Part shown: piece by piece, positions 1-5,223 of the stretch
Layout of the letters: each line of letters starts with the position of its first letter
Position numbering within the stretch: position 1 is the stretch's first letter
Assembly: GCA_030632545.1 (NCBI GenBank)
Contig: DAOVUO010000236.1
Coordinates: forward strand, 1 to 5,223
Reading direction: 5' to 3'
From: Bacteroidales bacterium
GTDB lineage: Bacteria > Bacteroidota > Bacteroidia > Bacteroidales > DYOH01
Length of the DNA: 5,223 nt
Translations under genes and position numbers: made by a program
The notes under the pieces: model-generated
The model's input: the letters and a program-made list of their open reading frames with translations, nothing else
Databases searched by the model: none
What the model was told of the DNA's origin: nothing

Positions 1-445
1 CCTTTCTTAAAATTATTTTTTCGAATATCTGTTTTTCATACGGTTTCAGTTTTTTCGAATTTAATATATAATCATGCTTTTTATATAGTTCAGAAATTGT
101 TATTTTAAAACTTTGAAAACAATCTGCCCAATTTGCTTCTTTTATATCTTTTAGTGAAATATTTATTACTGGATATTTATTTTGATGCTCCTCACAAAAT
201 TCTTTGTCTTTTGCAATTTCAAATTCTGAAAATAATTTTACGCTTTCGGTTTTTAGAATATCAAAAAAATGCTCAATCATTGATAAATTTAATGTTTTAC
301 CAAAACGCTTTGGGCGTGGCATCAGCAAAATATAACTACTGTTTTCAAAGAAATCTTTAATTAATAAGGTTTTATCAACAAAATAACCATTATCAGTAAT
401 AATTCTGTTGAAATCGGAATGCCCTATTCTTAGCGTTTTTTTCAT
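1..445 (-). CDS. AAA-ATPase-like protein, N-terminal part (C-terminus beyond left edge)
   Basis: Reading from an ATG at 445, 148 codons stay open to the window edge, so the stop lies outside. The N-terminus fits the family typified by Pfam 'AAA-ATPase_like' (often followed by a PD-(D/E)XK nuclease-like domain, DUF1703). It has an opening RIGHSDFNRII, then a GYFVDKTLLIK segment at residues 20-30, then the degenerate Walker A of this family, PRPKRFGKT at residues 43-51, with Lys50 and Thr51 as the expected phosphate-binding residues. The LSMIEHFFD stretch that follows is also typical. The Walker B and any nuclease motifs would lie beyond the edge. The start is supported by family alignment and an A-rich leader (GAAAATAAG plus six A) without Shine-Dalgarno, as usual in Bacteroidota; the frame upstream stays open for a while, so the start rests on homology. 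These proteins are common and multicopy in Bacteroidota; their role is not established. The gene lies on the same strand as the kinase operon but 461 bases downstream, so it is probably a separate unit. Confidence 0.85.
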   Translation of the reverse strand, partial: MKKTLRIGHSDFNRIITDNGYFVDKTLLIKDFFENSSYILLMPRPKRFGKTLNLSMIEHFFDILKTESVKLFSEFEIAKDKEFCEEHQNKYPVINISLKDIKEANWADCFQSFKITISELYKKHDYILNSKKLKPYEKQIFEKIILRK

Positions 446-521
446 TTTTTTCTTATTTTCGTTGAGCAATAAACAAATTATACAATATTTTTTTAAAATA
501 GAAAAATTACTGGCTTCTTTT

Positions 522-549
522 TTTACAAGTCACGCTGTGAATTTGTAAA
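522..549. repeat. Imperfect dyad / hairpin upstream of the AAA-like gene
   Basis: Outer arms TTTACAA (522-528) and TTGTAAA (543-549) are perfect reverse complements. They enclose inner arms TCAC (530-533) and GTGA (537-540) around a GCT centre, with one unpaired base on the left and two on the right. That makes eleven pairs in 28 bases. It begins about 77 bases upstream of the AAA-like start codon on its coding strand. It could be an operator for a dimeric regulator or an RNA hairpin. It is not followed by a T-run on either strand, which argues against an intrinsic terminator. The inner core recurs at 593-603. Confidence 0.5.
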
Positions 550-592
550 TAATACAACAAATTTTTGAAAATCATCATTTCTATTAGGTCAT

Positions 593-603
593 TCACGCCG
601 TGA
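593..603. repeat. Second TCAC-GCY-GTGA dyad
   Basis: TCAC (593-596), GCC, GTGA (600-603) is the same core as at 530-540. With flanks, 591-605 and the reverse complement of 528-542 agree at 13 of 15 bases, so the two 15-base elements form an inverted pair separated by 48 bases. Paired dyads upstream of a gene can be operator sites. They could equally be two copies of a dispersed small palindrome. The sequence alone does not decide. Confidence 0.45.
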
Positions 604-612
604 CTATGCAAG

Positions 613-628
613 TTCTCAGGCAAGAGAA
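613..628. repeat. Short inverted repeat containing the CAGGCAAGAG word
   Basis: TTCTC (613-617) and GAGAA (624-628) are perfect reverse complements around the six-base loop AGGCAA. The element contains CTCAGGCAAGAG (615-626), the same word that builds the hairpins of the tandem repeat at 755-899, which suggests a shared origin. No function can be assigned. Confidence 0.45.
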
Positions 629-676
629 TTTATTAATGATTATTGATTATTTGGCTAACGCAAGAGTTTTTTTGAT

Positions 677-704
677 TGATAATTGATAACTGATAATTGA
701 CTAA
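677..704. repeat. AT-rich direct repeat, 14-base period
   Basis: TGATAATTGA occurs at 677-686 and again at 691-700, giving two units of 14 bases, with related ATTGATTATT-like sequence just upstream (640-651). It is a low-complexity tandem array of the kind common between genes in AT-rich genomes. Confidence 0.6.
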
Positions 705-737
705 GACCTGCTAGCGTGCTTGCACCTAGTAGCGTCT
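704..737. repeat. Imperfect stem-loop, GC-richer than its surroundings
   Basis: AGAC (704-707) pairs with GTCT (734-737). Inside, CTAG (711-714) pairs with CTAG (726-729) and GTG (716-718) with CAC (723-725) around the tetraloop CTTG (719-722). One base is bulged at 715, and there is an internal loop between the outer and inner stems. Eleven pairs form in total. Neither side is followed by a U-run, so it does not look like an intrinsic terminator. It may be a mobile palindromic element or part of the 3' untranslated region of the kinase operon. Confidence 0.45.
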
Positions 738-754
738 GGGGTTATTGACTTTGC

Positions 755-899
755 AATAATTTGAATTTCAGGCAAGAGCCTGTTAAGATATATGCGACTC
801 AGGCAGGAGCCTAAGCCGAACGTAGGGAAATAATTTGAATTTCAGGCAAAGCCTATTATGATATATGCAACTCAAGCAAGAGCCTAAGCCGAACGTAGG
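755..899. repeat. Tandem duplication of a ~72-base, two-hairpin unit
   Basis: Copy 1 (755-826, 72 bases) and copy 2 (829-899, 71 bases) differ at five substitutions and one deleted base and start 74 bases apart. Each unit contains two hairpins. The first is at 769-782 in copy 1 (CAGGC / GCCTG) and 843-855 in copy 2. The second is at 798-815 in copy 1 and 871-888 in copy 2. Each unit also ends in a CCTA...TAGG dyad (811-826 and 884-899). Copy 2 stops seven bases short of the end of the receiver-kinase gene, so on the minus strand the array forms the 3' untranslated region of the kinase operon. Possible roles are transcript-end protection, Rho-dependent termination or a dispersed repeat family. 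Confidence 0.85.
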
Positions 900-906
900 T
901 ATTTGA

Positions 907-2019
907 TTATTTTGGTATTGTAAAATGAAAGGTAGAACCTTCACTTTCTTTACTTTCAACCCAAATTTTGCCTCCATGTTTTTCAATAAATTCTTTGCAT
1001 AGAATTAAGCCTAATCCTGTCCCTGTCTCATTTTCTGTTCCTTGTGTTGATGTGTTTTTATCTATACGAAATAGTTCACCAATTATACCTTTGGGTACTC
1101 CAACACCATTATCTTTAACCGAAATTTCAATAAAATCACTATCTATTTGTTTTTTTGATGAAATTATTATACTTCCGCCATTGCTTGTAAATTTTATTGC
1201 GTTAGAAATTAAGTTTCTAAATACGGTAGCAATCATGTTTTTATCTGCAAAAATTAATTCATTTTCAAGAATTGCATCTAAAATTTGTATGTTTTTTTTG
1301 TTTGCCAAGACTTGTAAATTAGATAAAGTTTCAAATAATAACGTTTTTATACCTAATTTTTCTGGTAAATATTTAATTGCACCCGACTGTGAACCAGACC
1401 ATGTTAATAAATTTTCTAACAACTTAAATGCACTGTTGGCACTTATATTTACTAAGTTTATCATATTTTCCCGTTCCTCGTCATCATATTTTTTGTGTTT
1501 TTCTAAAAGAATATCAGAAAAACCTAATATTGCATAAAATGAGCTTTTCAAATCGTGAGAAATTATTGAGAAAAATTTATCTTTTGTTGCATTCAAAACA
1601 GAAAGAGTTTTGTTTTGTTCGAGCAATTTTTGTTGTGAAGCACCGAGTTGTAACATCGAGTTTGTGCGAGCTGTAAGTTCAATCTTATCTATCGGTTTAC
1701 GAATAAAATCAGATGCTCCGGCTTTGAGTGCGGTTTGCAAATTCTTAGATGTCAGCATCACGCCTGTACACATAATCACAGGAATATTTACTGTAATTAT
1801 GTTTTTTCTCAACTGTTTTATGAATTCAATTCCATCCATAACAGGCATTTCCCAGTCCGTTATTATTAAGTCAGGTGTTTTTTTTTCAACTAATTTTAAT
1901 GCAATTTTCCCATTGGGTGCTTTCATTATTTTACAAAAATTATCACTTTCTTTAAGATAATCTGATATTATTTGCAGGTTCTTGGGTTGATCATCAACAA
2001 TAAGTATATTTTTACTCAT
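907..2019 (-). CDS. Receiver-histidine kinase protein (REC-HisKA-HATPase)
   Basis: A 370-residue soluble signalling protein with no signal peptide or membrane helix. Residues 1 to about 120 form a complete receiver domain: acidic pair Asp9-Asp10, phosphoacceptor Asp55 in the DWEMPVMDG motif, Thr85, and Lys108 before Pro109. A short helical linker (about 125-145) leads to a HisKA domain with His155 in the H-box SHDLKSSF. The HATPase domain has the N-box NLISNAIKF (269-277), G1 box DNGVG (303-307) and an intact G2 box GTGLGL (333-338), ending four residues after the last strand. All residues needed for phosphotransfer are present. The H-box has Ser-Ser where Asn-Pro is more common, and the post-HisKA segment reads LLTWSGSQSG (204-213), where related proteins as I recall them often carry Arg for the first Gly. 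The ATG at 2019 sits seven bases after the stop of the large kinase, with an A/T-rich leader and no Shine-Dalgarno. The two genes are very likely cotranscribed. It probably receives phosphate from the large kinase and passes the signal on through its own kinase core; the target is unknown. Confidence 0.92.
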   Translation of the reverse strand: MSKNILIVDDQPKNLQIISDYLKESDNFCKIMKAPNGKIALKLVEKKTPDLIITDWEMPVMDGIEFIKQLRKNIITVNIPVIMCTGVMLTSKNLQTALKAGASDFIRKPIDKIELTARTNSMLQLGASQQKLLEQNKTLSVLNATKDKFFSIISHDLKSSFYAILGFSDILLEKHKKYDDEERENMINLVNISANSAFKLLENLLTWSGSQSGAIKYLPEKLGIKTLLFETLSNLQVLANKKNIQILDAILENELIFADKNMIATVFRNLISNAIKFTSNGGSIIISSKKQIDSDFIEISVKDNGVGVPKGIIGELFRIDKNTSTQGTENETGTGLGLILCKEFIEKHGGKIWVESKESEGSTFHFTIPK

Positions 2020-2026
2020 AGTTTAA

Positions 2027-5000
2027 TTATTTTATACTGTTTATTAATTCTTGATACTTTTTTTCGTTTATACTAAATAGAACTTCCTTAATTTCAGATT
2101 TCCAATTTTGCAAGCTTGCGCTAGCTGTGAAATTAATTTCATTAAGTATTTCTTCTATTTCACTTGTTTCATATACTAAAAGATTTTGCAAGTCAGTAAT
2201 ATACGGATTTAATATGTTTTTGTCTTCATCCGTGAGTGTAATATTATTTGATTTTACAAGTTCTTCTGTTTTTGCTACTACCTCAAATTCTTTTCCTGTA
2301 GGAAGTGTAAATAAAAAACTAGTTACTTTACCTTCTTCACTTTCTACATTAATTTCGCCACTATGTGCTTCTACTGCAATTTTACAAAATGTAAGACCTA
2401 AACCCGTTGAGCGTACTTCCCCTGATTTTTTTGCTAAGACTTGTTCAAATTTATCAAATACGCTGTCCAATTTGTCTTTAGGAATTCCTTGTCCGTTGTC
2501 GGTAACACTTACCTGGATAAACCCTTCAAGGGTTTGAAACCCTTGAAGGGTTATTTTTCCATTATTTTGTGAATATTTAATGGCATTTGTCAATAGATTT
2601 ACAAATACTCTTTCTATAATTTCCTTATCTGCTTGAACTCCCGTTTGTGTTGGTATTGCATTTTCGATGGTAATGTTTTTTTGTTCGGCAAGAAAACGGA
2701 TTTCATTTATCGCATTCTGTGAAAGCTCATATAATGAATAATTTGATTTATCCACCACCATTTCTGTGTCTTCGTATTTATAAACATCAAGTATATTCAT
2801 TACCATATTCAGCATTTGCTTGCCCGATTGCTTCATGTTTGCTATTTGTCTTTCTAAAGAAAAAAATAAAGGAATATTTATAATAGAATTTAATGGATTT
2901 TTCAGGTCGTGTACAATCATTCCTGTCATTCCTTCTTTAAACTGGTCGAGTTCTTTTAATTTAGTATTTGCATCTTCTAAGCTTTCTGTTTGTGCTAATA
3001 TTTCTTCCTTTTGTTGCTCCAAATCTTCATTTTTCTCACGTACTTCCTTTGTTCGGTCGCTAACTTCCTTTTCCAGCTCTTTTTGACGTTCTTTTAGTGA
3101 TTTAGTCCTAATTTCATAAATAGAAACTAAAAAGCTGAGAATCAGTAGTGCCCACAAAGTTTTTGCCCACCAAGTAAGCCACCAAGGCGGACGAATTGTA
3201 AACTCATATTCAAAAGTTTCGCTCCATTTTTTGGCTTCCCCAATTGCTTTTACTTTAAACTTAAATGTACCGTGAGGGATATTTCGGTAATCGGCTTTTG
3301 TTTCTTTGGTTAAGCTACTCCATTTTTCATCAATCCCTGGTATAATATACTGATACTCAATTTTATGTGGTGCAACCCAATCATTTGCCGAAAAATAAAA
3401 AGTAAGGTGGTTATTGTAGTACGGTAGTGACAGATCAATAGGATAATTGTGAAAGGCTTCTATTTTAGCAAATTTCACATCTCTCAGATTTGAATTTTCG
3501 TTAATATTTCCTTTATTTAAGCTATCTGCCAATGAATAATAATCAATAAACTCTTCGTGTATATCAACAGAGTTTAATTTTATATCGGGAGCATTTGTTG
3601 ATAAAGCAAGTTTTTCAGTATTGATGTTTATCAAATGAGAATTTCCTCCAACCCACAATTGATTTTTGCTGCCGAAGAATAGAGCATTACGGATAGTGGT
3701 TTTTGCTTTTAATCCGTCCTCGTTATCCAAATTTAAAAATTTTAATACTCTGCTTTCCGAAATTCCATTTGATATGCTGTTTTTGTCTGATGATGAGTTT
3801 ATTATAAGTTTCGACAATCCTTTATTTGTCGCTATCCATAAGTTGTCATTTTTATCTTTTTCAATAGCAGAAACTGTATTATTTGGCAATCCATCTTTTA
3901 AGGTAAAGGTACTGAAGAATTGTTTATTTTTGTCTTTGTTTTTGTTCAAACAGCTTAAGCCTTTGTTTTTAGTCCCGAACCAAATGTTGCCATTTTCATC
4001 TTCACATATTGCACTTAATAAATTAGATAATAAACCATCTTTTTCGGAATATGAAGTTATTGTTTTACCATCGTAATAACAAACACCTGATTGGTAGGTG
4101 GCAAACCAAATATTTTCATTTTCATCTTCAATTATTGATATGATATCGAGGTTTGGTAATCCGTCTTTCTCAGTAAATTTTGTAAATTTCTCACCATCAT
4201 ACTTACAAAGACCTACATGCCATATTCCAAACCACAAATTACCTTTTTTATCTTCAAATATTGAGTGAACACTGTTGTACTTTCCTGAAAAATTAGTGTA
4301 TTTTGTGAACGATTTTCCATCGTATTTAAAAATCATTCCGTTTTGATCTCCAAACCAAAGATTACCGTACCTATCTACTGCTGACGATAATATAATAGCA
4401 TTTGAAAAATCTGTGCTGTATGAAAATTGATAAAAATGCTGTCCATCGTATTTTATAATATTTTTTTCTCTCCCTGCAAACCATAAGTTTCCACTTTTAT
4501 CTTCTGTAATTGTAGTAATTTGCTTTGTTTTTAAAACCTTATTATCAGAAAAAATATTAAAATTTTTACTGTTGTATTTACAAACGCCATCACCACAAGT
4601 CGGTAACCAAATATTTCCGCTTTTATCTTCATAAATTGATTGTATTGTATTTGAACTTAATCCTTCTTTTTCCGTTATATGAATATAAGCATTTTCTGTC
4701 TTTCTGTAAACACCTTTACCCCTTACACTAAACCAGATATTATCATACCTATCCTTTGAAACTGCATTAATAGAATTACTGGTTTCCGAGTTTGAGAATT
4801 GTGTATAGCTTTTCCCATCAAATTTTATTAAACCCTTATTAAAAGTACCTACCCATAAATCATCGTTTCTATCAATTTCTATGTCATGTATTTTACCTGT
4901 TCCTGTGCCGTTGTTTTGTGTAAACTTTGTAAAATTTATTCCATCGAATTTGCACAAACCGTTATTTGTTCCGAACCAGAGGTTTCCTTTGCTGTCTTCG

Positions 5001-5223
5001 GCAATTGAAAAAATACTATTTCCCGATAAGCCTGTATTTTCTGTATATTGAGTAAACGATTTTCCGTCATATTTACTTAGACCTTCATAAAATCCTCCTA
5101 TCCAAATATTGCCGTGCTTATCTTCCAAAACTGACAATACATACTTACCGCCAAGTCCTTGCTTTGGGGTAAACTGTGTAACGGTTTTTCCATCGTATTT
5201 ACATATACCTTTGCTCACTGTTA
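2027..5223 (-). CDS. Periplasmic-propeller sensor histidine kinase, 5' end beyond right edge
   Basis: The frame is open from the edge to TAA at 2027-2029. The GTG at 5218 (counted here as residue 1) lies inside a propeller motif (T-V-S-KGICKYDG) and is not the start; the signal peptide and first blades lie outside. Eleven complete two-component-regulator propeller blades follow, each with a core like EDKSGNLWFG...GLCKYDG. Their Trp residues are at 39, 81, 122, 162, 204, 246, 288, 329, 371, 413 and 461, and a terminal half-blade has Trp522. Next come a Y_Y_Y domain (about 605-676), one membrane helix (about 682-702), a charged coiled coil (703-760), HisKA with His770 in VHDLKNPL, and HATPase with N-box NLLTNAIKY (874-882), G1 DNGQG (907-911) and G2 STGLGL (937-942). 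A helical tail of about 88 residues ends the protein. Propeller and Y_Y_Y should be periplasmic, the kinase cytoplasmic. The architecture matches hybrid two-component sensors of Bacteroidota, often glycan sensors, but without receiver or AraC domains. The G2 box starts with Ser937 rather than Gly. The ligand is unknown. Confidence 0.93.
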   Translation of the reverse strand, partial: TVSKGICKYDGKTVTQFTPKQGLGGKYVLSVLEDKHGNIWIGGFYEGLSKYDGKSFTQYTENTGLSGNSIFSIAEDSKGNLWFGTNNGLCKFDGINFTKFTQNNGTGTGKIHDIEIDRNDDLWVGTFNKGLIKFDGKSYTQFSNSETSNSINAVSKDRYDNIWFSVRGKGVYRKTENAYIHITEKEGLSSNTIQSIYEDKSGNIWLPTCGDGVCKYNSKNFNIFSDNKVLKTKQITTITEDKSGNLWFAGREKNIIKYDGQHFYQFSYSTDFSNAIILSSAVDRYGNLWFGDQNGMIFKYDGKSFTKYTNFSGKYNSVHSIFEDKKGNLWFGIWHVGLCKYDGEKFTKFTEKDGLPNLDIISIIEDENENIWFATYQSGVCYYDGKTITSYSEKDGLLSNLLSAICEDENGNIWFGTKNKGLSCLNKNKDKNKQFFSTFTLKDGLPNNTVSAIEKDKNDNLWIATNKGLSKLIINSSSDKNSISNGISESRVLKFLNLDNEDGLKAKTTIRNALFFGSKNQLWVGGNSHLININTEKLALSTNAPDIKLNSVDIHEEFIDYYSLADSLNKGNINENSNLRDVKFAKIEAFHNYPIDLSLPYYNNHLTFYFSANDWVAPHKIEYQYIIPGIDEKWSSLTKETKADYRNIPHGTFKFKVKAIGEAKKWSETFEYEFTIRPPWWLTWWAKTLWALLILSFLVSIYEIRTKSLKERQKELEKEVSDRTKEVREKNEDLEQQKEEILAQTESLEDANTKLKELDQFKEGMTGMIVHDLKNPLNSIINIPLFFSLERQIANMKQSGKQMLNMVMNILDVYKYEDTEMVVDKSNYSLYELSQNAINEIRFLAEQKNITIENAIPTQTGVQADKEIIERVFVNLLTNAIKYSQNNGKITLQGFQTLEGFIQVSVTDNGQGIPKDKLDSVFDKFEQVLAKKSGEVRSTGLGLTFCKIAVEAHSGEINVESEEGKVTSFLFTLPTGKEFEVVAKTEELVKSNNITLTDEDKNILNPYITDLQNLLVYETSEIEEILNEINFTASASLQNWKSEIKEVLFSINEKKYQELINSIK
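2110..2125. repeat. GC-rich dyad word inside the kinase tail
   Basis: Positions 2110-2119 are a perfect 10-base palindrome (GCAAGCTTGC), followed at once by the palindrome GCTAGC (2120-2125). The patch encodes part of the TASASLQ stretch in the C-terminal tail and is more GC-rich than the coding sequence around it. On the minus strand it reads GCTAGCG, three bases, GCTTGCA. The same two heptamers stand one base apart on the plus strand at 710-724, in the hairpin at 704-737. This may be chance or a relic of the same repeat type. Confidence 0.25.
2520..2552. repeat. Nested perfect palindrome inside the HATPase-coding region
   Basis: Arms 2520-2535 (AACCCTTCAAGGGTTT) and 2537-2552 are perfect 16-base reverse complements around a single central G at 2536. 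Each half is itself palindromic: AACCCTT-C-AAGGGTT at 2520-2534 and AACCCTT-G-AAGGGTT at 2538-2552. The whole is both an inverted repeat and a near-perfect direct repeat. It is translated without a stop as part of the loop between the N-box and G1 box, reading TLQGF then QTLEGF (residues 890-900). Its composition and symmetry differ from the surrounding coding sequence and resemble a small dispersed palindromic repeat that landed in frame at a variable beta-hairpin. Confidence 0.8.
3803..5223 (-). repeat. Coding tandem repeat: propeller blades
   Basis: This stretch encodes eleven consecutive propeller repeats plus the end of a twelfth at the window edge. The conserved Trp recurs every 40-42 residues (about 120-126 bases), with one longer step of 48 residues before the last blade. 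The blades are clearly diverged from one another, so this is an old protein-level repeat rather than a recent DNA duplication. Blade four (Trp162) is the most deviant: it lacks the KYDG turn and reads VYRKTEN. Full-length relatives often carry about fourteen blades in two propellers, which implies that roughly two to three blades and a signal peptide are missing beyond the right edge (inference). Confidence 0.88.

Larger units (their letters stand above)
446..906. other. Gene-free, repeat-rich intergenic region
   Basis: This 461-base stretch lies between the end of the kinase operon and the start of the AAA-like gene. I see no plausible coding sequence on either strand; the open frames reaching into it are continuations of out-of-frame reading through the kinase gene. 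It holds a series of short dyad-symmetric words (522-549, 593-603, 613-628, 704-737), a 14-base direct repeat (677-704) and a tandem duplication of about 74 bases (755-899). A short word close to TTCAGGCAAGAG or CTCAGGCAAGAG occurs at 615-626, 767-778, 798-809, 841-851 (one base shorter) and 871-882, with a shortened form, GCAAGAG, at 660-666. It must contain the 3' end of the operon transcript and the promoter of the AAA-like gene, but neither a U-tailed intrinsic terminator nor a good TTTG / TAnnTTTG promoter pair is visible. Confidence 0.8.

Noticed and set aside
133..360. Plus-strand open frame of 75 codons
   Set aside because: It is antisense to the AAA-ATPase-like gene, whose minus-strand translation has clear family motifs; the plus-strand peptide has none.
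474..482. TATAATTTG on the minus strand as a Bacteroidota -7 promoter element for the AAA-like gene
   Set aside because: The spacing inside the element is one base off TAnnTTTG, and no TTTG lies at the expected -33 distance (about 502-510). In such AT-rich sequence this is not distinguishable from chance.
755..899. Intrinsic terminator for the kinase operon
   Set aside because: The hairpins are followed on the minus strand by A-rich or mixed sequence (AAATTCAAATT), not by a U-run. Rho-dependent termination or RNA protection remains possible.
446..906. CRISPR array
   Set aside because: There are only two tandem units of about 72 bases without regular spacers, and the shorter words are irregularly spaced; no cas gene is nearby.
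783..986. Minus-strand 67-codon frame overlapping the 3' end of the receiver-kinase gene
   Set aside because: It reads through the tandem hairpin repeat and the kinase's last 80 bases in a different frame; the peptide has no recognisable motif.
1878..1886. Run of nine T (A in the coding strand) as a slippery frameshift site
   Set aside because: It encodes the Glu-Lys-Lys-Thr stretch inside an otherwise normal receiver domain, and there is no downstream structure or alternative frame worth reaching.
968..1960. Plus-strand open frames opposite the receiver-kinase gene (968-1537, 1428-1676, 1610-1960)
   Set aside because: They are antisense shadows of a gene with complete receiver and kinase motifs and show no domain of their own.
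2027..5223. Frameshift or decay of a one-piece hybrid two-component sensor that separated the receiver
   Set aside because: The kinase has its own extended tail and stop. The next gene begins with a proper ATG at the receiver N-terminus, is followed by a second kinase rather than AraC, and all motifs are intact. The two genes look functional as separate proteins.

Overview
The window is AT-rich and its genes lie on the minus strand. Several traits point to a member of the Bacteroidota: a periplasmic two-component-regulator propeller with Y_Y_Y domain fused to a histidine kinase, A-rich leaders without a Shine-Dalgarno sequence, and a member of the 'AAA-ATPase-like' family that is abundant in that phylum. 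I cannot name a genus.

Layout, in the direction of transcription (right to left). (1) 5223-2027 holds a very large sensor histidine kinase. It has at least eleven propeller blades, a Y_Y_Y domain, one membrane helix, a coiled coil, HisKA, HATPase and a helical tail. Its 5' end lies outside the window; the GTG at 5218 is an internal valine codon, not a start. (2) Seven bases later, 2019-907 encodes a smaller protein with an N-terminal receiver domain and a C-terminal histidine kinase. (3) 906-446 is a 461-base gene-free stretch packed with short dyads, a 14-base direct repeat and a 74-base tandem duplication. (4) 445-1 is the N-terminal part of an AAA-ATPase-like protein that runs off the left edge.

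The two kinases look like one operon. The membrane protein has the sensory architecture of a Bacteroides hybrid two-component system but lacks the receiver and AraC-type domains that usually follow the kinase in one polypeptide. The adjacent protein supplies a receiver domain, followed by a second kinase core. The simplest reading (inference) is a phosphorelay: periplasmic ligand, propeller kinase His770, receiver Asp55 of the neighbour, modulation of the second kinase, then an unknown regulator. No DNA-binding domain is encoded here, so the output lies elsewhere.

The most unusual non-coding signals are two. One is a nested, perfectly symmetrical 33-base palindrome inserted in frame inside the ATPase domain of the large kinase. 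The other is the tandem hairpin repeat downstream of the operon: the differences between its two copies keep base pairing by G-U wobble only if it is transcribed from the minus strand. No tRNA, rRNA, CRISPR array, transposase or convincing intrinsic terminator was found.
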